Assembly (NCBI GenBank): GCA_004794785.1
Contig: SJOL01003040.1
Coordinates: 1,330,526 to 1,394,525 of the forward strand
Origin: Opisthorchis felineus
Taxonomy: Eukaryota > Platyhelminthes > Trematoda > Opisthorchiida > Opisthorchiidae
Length of the DNA stretch: 64,000 bases
Direction: 5' to 3'
Position numbers and translations under genes: made by a program. Shown piece by piece: positions 34,754-46,809 of the stretch (the stretch's first letter is position 1; each line of letters opens with the position of its first letter). Below the pieces are notes generated by a model. It saw only the letters and a program-made list of their open reading frames with translations, made no database searches and had not been told where the DNA came from.

Positions 34754-36043
34754 TCAACGCCATGTACCACGCATAAACGTGTCGTAAGCACGCAGAGGGC
34801 CCATAATGGCAAGCAAACACAAGTCACTGACTGTGACCTTAGGAAGTCCCAGTCTAATAACAGCCTTGGCGGACTGAGGAAAGCAGATCCCTCGACAATA
34901 GATGATCATCGGTTGGTGGACCAAAAAGCCGACACCACAACCAATTGCACGTAGGGCTGAGATTATGGCGAGGGAATATTCATCAGCACCATACTTCTGC
35001 TTCTTCTCATTCCACACAGTCACTGCGCACCCATCCGAGACTATGCTGACGTCTATTACAGTTGCTCGGCGCTCCCGAACAGCGATTAAGTCAGGCTTGA
35101 TGAAGCACGTCGAAGTAGGTGCTCTCAACTCCTCAAAGACGGTGTATCCCAGGCGGCGGAGACGCTTTGCGAGTTCCCTTGCAACCCGATTATGACGAGC
35201 ATATCTGGCATCATGCGTGATCCAGCAGGACTGCAAAATATGCACCAAACTCTCCGGTTGGCCACAGTTTCCACGACATAAGATCGTCTGGCCACCATGA
35301 CCATGCCGAGGGCTTCTAACTCTCGTCCTCAGCAGGTTGCATCGGAGCTGGATACCACGGATAAATATCTGAGGAAACACTCGTTCTGGAAATACGAGCC
35401 ATCGATTTGAAAGGGGTGAAGCGACCAACTCTCGTAAACCGCGACCGTCAACGCTGTTGTGCAGACTATCACTCCAAGCAGCCAACAGCTCCTCCTTGGT
35501 GATTAAGCATGCACCATGGACTCGGATCGGAAGGCTGAGATCCCGAACAATCTTGCCAAATGCGGAATCGTTGACCACATTGCGTAGTACTCGGCACTGG
35601 GTAGAAAAGTGCTTTTCCATACGCGCTGTCCGCTGCATCGGGATTGTTGCACTCAGACTTGGGATACCAAGTCCCCCATGTTGTTTACCGGCGTGGATGT
35701 AGCTGATCGGGGTGTCCTTCGGTAGACGTAGCCAGCCACGAATACATTGCCTTACGTGGTTGTCCAACCTTTTGAGCGTGTTTCGGTGGACTTGGCCAAG
35801 CACCAGCGAATATGTCAGCCTCGTGATCTCCATTCTTTGATGCGGCTTCAGCGGGGCACGCGTCACTTCATCGAGCAGTTTGAGCAGATGATGTCGGTGT
35901 TTGTAGACCCCTTTCCCCTTGAAAGTAAAGGGGATGCCCAAATATGCTACGGTGTCTGTCGGACCCAGAGGAGTGATGAGTTGGTCGGCGAAGCAAAATG
36001 GCTCGACTGAGACTGCTGTCGCCCGATGTTTCCTGTCCCCACA
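34754..36043 (-). mobile_element. R2-clade non-LTR retrotransposon, intact C-terminal ORF
   Basis: An uninterrupted frame of 429 codons ends with TGA or other stop at 34754. It starts within the RT thumb (GDRKHRATAVSVEPFC, VAYLGIPFTFKGKG), then has the zinc knuckle CRGNCGQPESLVHILQSC (CX3C...HX4C) at about residues 263-280, and a restriction-like endonuclease domain with KPDLIAVRERRATVIDVSIV followed by VWNEKKQKYGADEY. That order and the PD...D..K pattern are those of R2-type elements, with the endonuclease C-terminal. The RT palm is missing; TAA at 36044-36046 lies upstream, and an open frame beyond it contains only a weak 'LAYANC' that might be a ruined YADD. An AATAAA lies about 160 bp downstream on this strand. 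No 28S rDNA is visible at the 3' flank. Confidence 0.85.
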
Positions 36044-36748
36044 TTATGTTGGGTGGAGTATGTGTGCCGGCGATGTTAACTCAGGCCAATCTTTGTCGGA
36101 AAAAAAGCGGGAACAATTAGCGTAGGCCAATTGGTTGACCATGTTCGTACCAACACTCTCATTGTCTTGAACTTGATTTCGATTTCGATTTGCAGAACTT
36201 GTCACATTCCTCACACGTGAGCCCCACGAGTCTCTCCGGTGTACTGGTTGGAACTGGTGCAGAGGCGCCAGATGCTTCGTAGTGTACATTGTCGAAAGTA
36301 ACCAGCACACTGAAACCAAACAGGGTGGTTAGCCCTGTCTGGAGTTGCTAGACTCTTAGCTCACCCAGACTGACATCCAGGCTACCCAGTCGGCACCACG
36401 AGGAGGTGGTTCTGCTAGCCAGCTCTGGTTCACTAGTTCAGCTCTCACGCCAACCCCATCTCATTCCACCCAACGTTGTGCCCGTTGATGAAAATTCGCC
36501 TATTAATACACAGAGCTGGTGGTCTGGATGGTTTTCCACCGTTGAATGCACTATCTGCACTGATATGATCATCATTCTCATAATACCAACAGCTGAATGT
36601 ATTAACAAACTCCGGAGGTATTACCTGTTGACGGAGTGTACGGAGGGGGACGGGGAGGTCATAAGAGTCAAATACGCTTTGAGATTTTGGGATTACTCAA
36701 ACTGAATTAATTAAATGACAGTAATATGAGAAGATTTGATTAGTTACA

Positions 36749-36938
36749 GTAGAAATTTCGTCCTCTCATTGAAGCCAGTCTATGCTTCAAACCCGAAAAG
36801 CACTGTATTGCTGTTTCATTCTTGTTGGAGTTTTCAGCAGTGCGCCTCTCATAAAACTCGGAGAGTTCCGAATCCGTGACCTTCCGGTTAGTGACTAAGC
36901 GTTTGGCCGCGAGCGGCTGATCAGCAGTGTGATCAGCT
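36749..36938 (-). repeat. tRNA-derived SINE copy 2
   Basis: Reverse-strand copy with GAGCGGCTGATCAGCAGTGTGA at its promoter end and GAAATTTCGTCCTCTCATTG at its 3' end. The A-box-like TGGCCGCGAGCGG and decayed B-box region are present. Confidence 0.75.
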
Positions 36939-36939
36939 C

Positions 36940-39860
36940 AACTTAACTTAAGTCGTTCTTCTGGCTTCTGACAAGCTTCGAAGATGTAGTCAAAGTGACC
37001 TCCGCTATACTGAAATCAATACAGATACTACTGTCAACTGACATGATAAGACGACGCTAAACATATGGATGAAACAGGGAGTCAAGTTAAGGCTTCAATG
37101 ATAACTGCACTGCTGTGAATTTATCCACACGTCTGTGAATGTATCATTCACTAACGTGAAGAACAATAAAACTGACAAGCGGCGATTTAGGACTTAATCT
37201 CATTCCTGAAAAATGCAAGTGAAGGCTCATCCGGACCAGAGCCACATGGTGCTTGACGAACGAGCTGCGGTGATAAACTTTTGGAGCTGAAGATTGCTTC
37301 ACGTTCACATCCAAGGATTTTAGCTGAGTTTGACAGTCTCGCTGACTACATGGTCTATCATATACGTTGCTCTGTGTGGTAAGGACTAACTAGTGTAAAC
37401 ATTCGTTGTTTTCTGCGACTACCAGGCTTCACGGTCGACGCCCACACTGATTTTGATTTAAAACTTCATAATCTGTCAGAATGGATTGTGTCTTGAACCT
37501 GCACGAAACTACCCAGAGAATCAGGTAACGTTAGCATTTGGTCTAATATTCAAGGTCTTGAGGACCCGGTTTGGTCTTGGCTCACGTCCAGATATATGTT
37601 GACCGCAAATTGAGACCCGATGGTGGATTATTTGGCAGGGAGTTGAGAAGGCTATATATTGTATACATAGCCAGAAGGAAGTGCATCCAAATTCTTATAG
37701 TAGGCCTCAGATCAGATAACCATCTACAGTATCTTCACCACAACCAACCAGTGTCATGTAAAGACAGACGTAACTTGTGTCTCCAAAGGTCCTGACTAAC
37801 AAGTAGCACCTACTAGAGTTTTGACAGGTACCAACGGTTTCGAATGACACTAACAGCTGGTATTTTTGAGATTTAGACGTTGACACCCATTGTACAGAAT
37901 CTACCGGTACACATTGGAGAATTCAGTTCGTTTTTTTTGTGTGCGAAGAGAAAAAGTTGGCCCAGGAGACGCTCGTCTTTTGTGTCCCCAAAAAGGCAGA
38001 AATCGGTGGCAACATCTGAACACGAAGTTGCCTTACCAGCCGAATTGATGATTGATGAATGCTACTCAGTAGTTCTTGTTTGCTGATTAGTGTGGATGAC
38101 CGGCACTTACAACAGGTGGGTTAGGGGATGAATTACTACCAAAGCGAATAAAGATTTTGCGACCTTATGAAATAAATCTTCTGGGTGTCGGTCAAAGATT
38201 TTGTTGGTTTATGCGCGTGTTTGGGATGCTAGGATAATTGGGTTGTGGTTTGGGAGACTCAGTGGGTCTCACTTAGCTCACATTGTATACTTTAGACCCA
38301 GACCACTTCACTGATAACGGAACGCAACTACTCGTCAACTGCGCTGAGCTAAAACCACCCTCCACACGTTTCCCCGTTCCACGCCCTCTACTCTATTTGT
38401 TCTGTGAGGCTTGGTGATTTCCACCGCCTGGACCATCAGTCACTGTGATGTAGATCTTGGTTATCGTCTCAAAACTTTTACATTTTCCAAATATATTCTT
38501 TATCCTACCCAGTGCAAGCCCTAAAGTTGCAAGTCATTAACTATCGCCTGATATTCATCTGCGTTTCTTGGTTCTCTGCTTATGCACTGCTTGTGCTCAC
38601 CAATTATGGTGTGTAACTTTCTAGCCATTCAAACGTGCGTACGGTCGTTACGTTTTACTTTGTATGTATAGTCCCTAGTCATATCACCGGGAGGCAACCT
38701 TTCAAGTGCACTAGTAGTGGGCGCAAAGTTTCCCCATTTTTTGAGTGCTACTCCTAATGACTCCTGATGACTCTGTTTAGTTCGGAATACTGCTTTTCTA
38801 ACCCACCTGAACGAAATCCGACATGTCAACAGAGTTTGATTTCGGATCTTCTGCTTAGCTGGACAATGCAATGAAGACCGTGAATCTGGATGTACTCCGT
38901 TAGTTTTTTCCACTTGTTCAATGACGTGGACATGTGTGCCCATAAGGACCGACCTTGCTACAACCGGCACTCAACAGAATATGGAATTTCCGGCAGAGGC
39001 TTTCAAACAAGCGTTGAAGGGTGGTGGTAGGTCATTTTCTGGAAGTGGAGTGAGCCCGATAATTATCACGGCTATATTTTCGGACATGAGAGACACTGAA
39101 GAAAATTTCTCCGTTCCTGATCAAACTATTATCCATAAAATATTTGCTCTATGGCCGTAGATCACACCGTTTAACCTTCCTGGATTTGGTATTTTGGTTT
39201 GTACCGCCGAGCATACAGTAACGACTTTGTTGGACACAAACAGTAATCCCCTGGACTATCAAGCTTTATTGAATAGCAACATTAGTAAATAACAAACAGC
39301 TTCAAAAATGGTGAAAATTCACCATACTATTCAAACGCGATTGACTACCTGGATCTCTTTTCGGGGTTTGTTCATGATTTGTTAAAGGTACAGCGGCAGT
39401 TCTGACAGGTGTTCAGAACTCTGTGTCTGTTTAATTTACGAAACTTTTGGCTTGAAATGTGATGCATTCTCATTAAGATTACATCTTAGAAAGAACTAGA
39501 ATCTGAATTTGCGGAATTAAACTCGGGAAAAAAAAGAAATTTACGTCTTACAAAGTATGTTTAGAAACGAGCATTAAAATCGCAAGGAAGCGAACTCCGT
39601 CAATAAGTGATACCTACAGGAAGAACCCAAGTATCCTCGGTAGTCCTGTAGAGTATTACTTTTCAAGGTCAATGTGTGCATGTGTATCGTAATTTTCAAG
39701 AGTCCAAAAGGCTTGCTCGTTCTTCTGCAGCAATTCTACTGCCTAGCTTCAAGAGGGAAATGCTTGGCTTCTTTGTAACCAACCTGTATTCAGAAATTCA
39801 TAATCAGTGCCCCGTTTGAAGTACCGATGAAAACCAGACAGGTTATCAAATTGGTCGACT
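36940..39860. other. No gene recognised
   Basis: Scattered ORFs up to 113 codons (38629-38970, -), none with a recognisable motif or supporting splice signals. Confidence 0.4.
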
Positions 39861-39864
39861 GTCT

Positions 39865-40935
39865 GACAATTTGCATCACTTGTAGGGTCAAAAGGGTATA
39901 CCACTGGAGCTCGAGGGTTGCGATACTTGGCCTCTGCTGACGGATGATAAGTGTCTTCAGGTTTTTAGCCACCGATATTTCAGAAGCGTTGCTGGCGTCG
40001 GACGGTGTCAATGAATTCGTAGCAAAGTAATTGGAAGACAGATATTTGGTTGTATAACCAATACTTCAGTCACGCAAATCATCTAGCACCATAAGCTGAG
40101 GTGGCTCAACCATGTGCTACACATGCCTCACCATCGTCTACTGAGAGGAGTGTTGTTCTCGGTACCTCCTTCAGAATGGCGCCAACTGACAGCTGGACAA
40201 AGGGTAAATTATCGAAAAGATATATAAGAGATAATGGAGAGTTCGTGTGTTGTTGTTATGTTCAGCGTCATAAAGTGTGGTCCCTACGCTTGGCTGGATA
40301 CCTTGCAATAAATGGTGTCTAAAAGATAACACTGGTGTCTATGTTTTTAGTTTCACCCCACATTGTCTAGTTGAAGATGTGGGTATCTCAGAGTGTGTGT
40401 ATCAGTTCCAAACGTCATACACTGTTTCCTCTTTTTTACCTTATTTTTATTATACAAGTGAATAAACCTTGTATTGACTGTTTCCAGCAATCAACTGGGC
40501 CACGTTGGGTTACGCGCACAGCCCCGAAGGTCAAATCGTTCAAATGGAGGTTTGCCAACAAATGCGGTACCATGGACACAATAATAAAATAAAAAATTAT
40601 GGAAACCTAAAATCGTGGGGTTACGCCGGCTTGTACACACCGGTTTAGGAACTGCTAATTCCAAACGGGATCCCAAATTTCACATCGACTCAAGACAAGG
40701 TGGCCACAAAATGGCGAATCCCACGGGTTGACTTAAACAAGACGTGCGATTACAAGGTCAAAGAACCGTTTACTTTCAGGTCAAAACAAGAATGGCGATA
40801 TCGGCGCAAAAAGGAAACAACAAAACGGGAAATCACGCTATACCCAATGAGAATAGAAGCAAAGTATCAATGACTTGAGAGTATACAGCAGTGAAGCATC
40901 ATTGTCACTACCGATGTTACTATTTCTGATGATGA
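39865..40935 (+). mobile_element. RTE remnant C, diverged 3' end
   Basis: Broken frames follow the C-terminal part of an RTE polyprotein: LHHL-stop-GQKGIPLELEG, LQVFSHRYFRSVAGVGRC, RWLNHVLHMPHHRLLRGVLF, SVPPSEWRQLTAGQRVN, then EIMESSCVVVMFSVIK and PYAWLDTLQ. The far 3' end (40878-40935, GTATACAGCAGTGAAGCATC...GATGATGATG) matches the tail of copy A. About 450 bp between 40420 and 40878 are not recognisable and may be an insertion or decay. This is another subfamily from copies A and B. Confidence 0.72.
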
Positions 40936-40999
40936 TGTAGCAGAGGAGAAGAGCGGTTTCGACGATCCTGGTTCGGCCCTATACGCGTGCCTTCAAATT

Positions 41000-42360
41000 G
41001 GCTACCAATGTACGAGTTACTGGACTTCCAGCTAACAGGATTTACGAGGAAGTTGAATCATTTATTTTTTGTATGAAATTTTCAGTGCACACAGTCTCCT
41101 TCCGTCATTACTGCTCAGTTTCGCGTACTAACTTCTTTTCACCTGAACATAGAATACAGCACTGGTGTCATTGTGGATGCAATTGAGGAGATGAACTCAC
41201 GCTTTTTGGTATATTTTTTGCTCCTACTCAAAACAGTCAGCGAAAGAGAAACGGAACGAACGCTGCAAAGCAAAATAAATAGCAAATTGTACAGGGAATT
41301 AAGCACTGCTTCTATTGAAAGTGCATTGTAAGTCACTTGGTAAGAGTTACACTGTACATGACTAACACGTTTGTTTGTCGCAACCCGCTTCATCTCAAAT
41401 CCTCTGTGCATTTCGCGATTCTCAGTGACCGCAAGCTGTCCTCTATTTTGTTTTAGATTCGAAATGTTTTACTTAAAGTTTTCACCTAGTAAACGACATG
41501 TCACTCCTTTGATCACGAGTCGCAAACAGAGTTGAAACTTCACAAAAAGGGGTCTTTTGGTTATCTTTTTTTAATACTGTGGTCAAACCAAGTAATTTGT
41601 AGGGTGACAGATTGGTTAACACGACTGAAATGCCTCGACCACTGCAAGCTGTCAACACGACAGTCTCGATTTTTCGCGCCTGAGACCAAAACATTTTGTT
41701 TCGTCTATTATCACACACTTATATCATATCAGATCCTCCAGCACAAGGTTATCCCTTAACTTCAATCGAACCAATACTCAGCATCAACGCCGCTTCTGTT
41801 CATCTTCCACCACGACCCATGCGTCTGGTTCACTCAAGTCCAAGCTCACTTTCCCTACGTGGAGTCACACAAGAGCACAATTATCACTTGGTCACATCTA
41901 GAATCATCAATAGGCCTTAAGATTCTTCTGCATGAATGAAGCCGTGAAATAGTTTATTCAGCGTCATTGAGGTGTAACTTTTAGATGGATATAATAGCCC
42001 TCCTCTCGTTTGTGTCACGAATATGTCTACCATAGTTAACCGACTAACGGGCGTTCGAACTGAGACGAGGCTAAGGATGTCGAGGCTAAGCCCTCATAAT
42101 TATCAAAAAAGGAATATTAGATTCTGTAATTTTATTCCACTAACTGGCTGAAGGGTCCCATGTATATTTCCAGCGGCAAGACCAATTCCTTGTACGGGAT
42201 TAAGAGCGTTGATAAGTGGATGTTGATATATCAGGAAGCGTATCTTACATCTTGTTCAAAAACCGATTCTTGAGACCATGATTTACATGATAAAGCATCC
42301 TACCCACTTTCAAATAAATCGATCTCAAGTAAGTCCCTTGAACTGACCAATAGGAACTTT
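41000..42360. other. No gene recognised
   Basis: Short ORFs in all frames; nothing assignable. Confidence 0.4.
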
Positions 42361-42363
42361 GAG

Positions 42364-42540
42364 TAGGCACTAAACACTGATTTAGTGTGTTCATCGAAAG
42401 AGAATTGTCTGACGGTTCCTTCGTTTGCCTGAAAACTTGGTCATCCTGATAACCCACTCACTTGACATGCAGAAGAAACGTTACCTATTGGTAAATCCAC
42501 AGATTCTTGACGAAGCTTTCCAAAGAGATGACTTCCCTGT
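42364..42540. repeat. Decayed Penelope-type terminal repeat, solitary
   Basis: Shares CACTAAACACTGATTTAGTGTG and the following ~110 bp pattern with 46185-46365, and more weakly with the pLTRs at 20984 and 22756. A residual GAAACGTT marks the former hairpin position. No RT sequence lies next to it. Confidence 0.5.
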
Positions 42541-42559
42541 CGGCTCTGAAATTTTCTCA

Positions 42560-45500
42560 ACTAATACCCAAGATTTCTATTTCATAGTAGTCACATTTCG
42601 ATAGCATCAAAAGGACTTAACGGATGAGAGGTACGCGCATGAATACATTTTATTGTTGTTAACCCGGTTGCAGTTTTCGGCCAAGCAAATGAACAGCGAT
42701 TTTTTCTGCCATGTTTGAGCGTCACCGACAGTGATGCAACCCTTGAAAACAAAATCAACATCAGGTGATCAACAGAGGTCATTTGCGTAAAAAAGTTTAC
42801 GATGGAAGACAACGAAGAAACAACTGTTTCCTGTGTTATTAAACCATGTAGTTCGACGGATAGGTTGAGGGAAAAGTTGAACTAAGTGGACCATTCAGTA
42901 CGCAATTGTTCGTAGGATTGAAAGTGGTGCGTCCACAGGCGAGTCTCACGGAAAAACCAGATCATTCTTCGATGTTTTCTACGGGTGAGGTAGGTTTATG
43001 GTAATAAAGTAGAGTACTGTATTCAAGAAATCTGTACATATTGTTTTAAAAATGAGAATTACAAAATTTTAGGCACCCAGCGGATGGAACGAGTGACATG
43101 ATCTGAGGACTTCATCCGTGTGCAGTATTGTACTCATTGAGGTTAAGTTGCGTGTTCACACAGATCTGACCAGATAATTGGGTGTGAATACCGGCTATTC
43201 GGTAAGGGTATTGGTGAACGGTTTCAATGGCAATGGGTCATTTAATTTCTCTTCAGTGTACTAAGGATTTTTAAGTAGCGAGATCTCTTTCGTTAATCGA
43301 GTTCCCGAACTTTTACCAGCTCGATTAAGAGTGTTTCTTACAAGGATGAGACAGCCGACGGTACGTTTCGGGCTTTCAAGATAGACTGATTAATAAAGAC
43401 TCTATGAATACCATTCAAAAAATCTGAAATCCTCACATGAATGTGCGCTGAAGTTGACTACATTCCTTGGCTACGTTGACTACATTACGCTCAAATTACT
43501 AGAGTTAATCAGTTTCCATAGCAAGTGGAGCTGATTCCATTGATGGACCCATTGTGTTTAGCCAAAATGATTATAAAAACAGAGAGGCTAGCCTGGCCGC
43601 GATATTGACCAAAATTGTGCCTCACATGCTTCTACATTGTCTCAATTGCTTGTCCAGCGACGCAAACGCGTCCCTGTGTGGGAAAACGCACCAAATAAGC
43701 TGACGTCCACGGCACTCAAACGGAGGGATCGACTAAGGTGTGTTATCTATTCAGGCGATTATTTCTAAAAGAAATCACCCACAAAACACAAATAATGACA
43801 CTCTTTTTGAGTTATCCAGGTGGCAACTCAAACAAGGGACTAAGAAATTTGTCGGACTGTTCCCTTTTTAGAATCAGCAATCTTCCTTTCGAATGACTCT
43901 TTTTGTCACTGCGCATCTTGAAGCACTGCAGCCACAGCGTTTTGCTGTCATCTACGATACGCGTGGTTGATTTTTGAAAATTGTCGACATTTTTTTTTCT
44001 TCCAGGCATTCCGCTGATTCCAGTACTTTGCTGATTTTTAATTACAGATTTTCTGCGACTTAACCGTTTGCGAAGTTTTCTGACGATGTAAAATGAACCT
44101 CGCAAAAAAGAGGCGGTATCGCACTACGAGTTCCACGAACCGCGACTGCAGTTTAGTCGGTTCAGTCGGCTGACACTTTACGACGAAAAATTTGAAGATT
44201 AAAATAGTTCTTTTTAAGAACGCTTTCAGTAATTTCATTTATGTCATGCTTTTTTCAGCCGAACTGTTTCCCCAGATCACCCCTTTAGGAAATGCAAACT
44301 CGTACAGAATGGACGATATCTCTCTTGCTTGAGAGGCTATGTTGTCTTCCGTTTATGCTAGCATCACCTCACCTCCAGTTTTTTACAGTATGCTTCCAAT
44401 TACAGTGTCCGCTGTACGCTCATCCCCTGCCAGGGACTTTGGCTACACAGACGACCATCAAAAACCCACACATCTGACTTGCCAATAAGGTCGAAGCATA
44501 GTATAAAGAGTTTCAGTACATTGACTCAAATCTGCTGGACGAAAAGATCTCCGAGGGCTCAGATTCCCAAACTGTATTCCGTGATTATTGCATACCACAT
44601 AGTAATTCAAAAAAATTCCACAAGTCAACAAGTATCACTGCTGTCATTTAATAGCCTCATTGGGTGGTTAAACTAATCCCTTTAGTAGCAATATGGGGTG
44701 ACATTTGACCGACGGTTATGCTCCTGCCATTGTACATGTCTCCGCATCCGAATTGGCTGCATTACGCCTATCTTCTGCACAGGAACAACGTCGTGTAGGA
44801 GATCGCAATATGGATGCATCAGCTATCGAATTGTTTGCGGAGATGGGCTGCGATTTCAAGAACTAGTCGGTAGTGTAAAATTTACAGAAACCTTTTTGAC
44901 AAAGGCGGTTTTGTCATACCAATGGGTTTTTTATAAATAAGTATGTGATTTAATGTGTAGCATATGCTCTAATCGATCGCTCACAACCTATGCGCGTATG
45001 TTCTGATAAGCGGTGCGACTGCTACTGTGGTTTTCTCTCACTTTATCACATGAAATCAATGAAACTTCGATGAAGCTGTTGGTGAAAGTTTCTTGTTTAC
45101 AATCCTCAACGAGGTTACCTCATGCACAACTACTGAGTGTGATGAAACACAAAGATACTTCTAAACTGAGGAATCATCTTACCTTTGGGAAACCAGTTTT
45201 CATGGACAAAGTGTCACTTGACTAGCCTACTCAAATGCCTATAGACACCAAAGGATCTAACATATCCATTCCCGCTCAAAGTTTTCTTCTGGAGGAAACC
45301 AAATCACAATGGTGCAACAGATTTCGCGTTGAAAATTTAAATATTCGGAGGAATTTTTTCCTGTACTGGGAAACCTAGGTAAAGACAATGACAGCCAGCG
45401 TTTCTACTACATTGAACAAACTAAAAGTGTCAACTTTCCAGGATACAGTACATCAGGTTTCTAAAGAACGTCACCTGGATGGTTAGATATGGGAGAACTA

Positions 45501-45660
45501 TTGTACAGCAGTACACTACAAAACAACAAATTTTCTCTATTTGTTGTCATCATTGAACGCTTACGCGCTTCATTACGTCAAGTATGTAGCTGTCTTACTC
45601 GCGCCCCTCAGTAGTCATAGACAGTAAAAAGTCAAATTTCGGTTAGCCTGCAGCACAATA
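42560..45660. other. No gene recognised
   Basis: Scattered ORFs up to 97 codons (43812-44105, -, Lys-rich). None has convincing support. Confidence 0.35.
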
Positions 45661-45678
45661 AATCACGCTGATGTAAAG

Positions 45679-45913
45679 TACGTGCGGCTACACTCATTGG
45701 AGAGATCTGTCGTTTGACATCTTCTTTGACGTTGAACAAACGGCAGCCAACTGTATAAAAGATTTCACCGATATCACTTTTTGCCCTCTGAACATGGCCT
45801 TGGTTCAGCTGATTGCCGAGGCGGTGGAAATCGCCAAGCATCCCAGTGTCAACAGAATAGATGGCGTGGAACTGGCAGCCATGTGGAGAATGGTCTTCGA
45901 TCAGTCGAGCTGA
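45679..45913 (+). CDS. Candidate terminal exon, 77 aa
   Basis: The frame runs from a possible acceptor (GATGTAAAG at 45678) to TGA at 45911-45913. It reads CGYTHWRDLSFDIFFDVEQT, AANCIKDFTDITFCPLNMAL, VQLIAEAVEIAKHPSVNRID and ends MWRMVFDQSS. The long amphipathic helix-like segment, balanced composition and GC-richer codons than the surroundings look genuinely coding. An AATAAA lies about 80 bp after the stop (45993). The acceptor tract is weak, and the minus strand is open too (45632-45916). The family is not recognised. Confidence 0.45.
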
Positions 45914-46184
45914 CACATGTTGGTGTGCGGTTATCAGGAAGAGTAGTCATCGCCTAAATTACACTTAACCTCCCCCACCTTCCCTCCCCCAAATAAATTG
46001 CCGTAACACTCAAAAGCCCACGAAGACCAACAAAATCTACCAGTGGCACCCGCGGTGAATCATCAATTAAAGCACCCTGAAGTGGAAGATAAATGAACCA
46101 AACCCAATCAGAACTACGTTTAAGCTCCTCCAACCCATCAACGCAAGATTTTGGCAACCACACTAGCCGACAAGAACCCTTAAT

Positions 46185-46365
46185 TGACACTAAACACTGA
46201 TCTAGTGTGCTAATATGAAGATGTCTTACTGATTGGTTCTCCGTCTGCCTTAAAACCTGACCATCTTGATGACCTGATCACTTCGCCTTATGACGCTTTT
46301 GTGTCAAAAGCGAAAGGTTGCCCAATTAAAAACTACCGATTGTTTACCAAGCCCTTTTGAAAAGT
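46185..46365 (+). repeat. Solitary Penelope-type terminal repeat with hairpin
   Basis: Similar to the pLTRs of Penelope-like element 2: TGATTGGTTCTCCGTCTGCC, then TGACGCTTTTGTGTCAAAAG and CGAAAGGTTGCC (46291-46322). The hairpin arms CGCTTTTG/CAAAAGCG are intact while the hammerhead CUGA is changed to AUGA. No element body is next to it. Confidence 0.6.
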
Positions 46366-46613
46366 CGGTTCAGCTTCCTTTTTCGTTCTTTATCGTTATG
46401 TCAGCTCTGTCCAAAGTGTATCAAAGCTGGATTAAACTGCTGAATTAAACTTCTTCACGCTTGCACACTGGCCTAATATCCGGCGTTTTTGAAATTTCAC
46501 AGGTTTCTTTCCTTTTGAATGAATTTTTCAATATTTTCGACCAACATTTGCGAATACTGATGAAAAAAATCACAGATGTGATAAAGGAATCTGAAACGAG
46601 CATAAACAAGCAG

Positions 46614-46795
46614 TTCACACCGCTGATCAGCCGCTCGTTGCCGAACAGTTTAGTGTGAAATTACTGGCAGGAAGTTGTGGTTCGAATTGCCGTGGAAATT
46701 CGCGAGATGCGCACTGCTGATGATCCTAAACAAGGTTGAAGTAGCTATAGGATGCTTCTTCGCCTTTCAGCATAGACTGGCTTCACCTACAGAAA
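46614..46795 (+). repeat. tRNA-derived SINE copy 3
   Basis: Begins CACACCGCTGATCAGCCGCT, has the A-box-like TTGCCGAACAG, a well-kept B box GGTTCGAATTG (46679-46689), then GAGATGCGCACTGCTGATGA and GACTGGCTTCACCTACAG. A and B boxes spaced as in a tRNA show derivation from a tRNA-type pol III unit. Confidence 0.75.
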
Positions 46796-46809
46796 TATGT
46801 CTTGGTTAG

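Noticed and set aside
34902..35702. Plus-strand ORFs opposite the R2-type ORF
   Set aside because: Shadows of the long minus-strand frame with recognisable zinc-knuckle and endonuclease motifs.
36044..36319. Possible RT palm continuation of the R2-type element (LAYANC as ruined YADD)
   Set aside because: Flanking residues do not follow R2 RT order; the similarity is too short to claim.
46614..46795. Functional tRNA gene
   Set aside because: A and B boxes are present, but there is no cloverleaf; the sequence recurs as a dispersed SINE.
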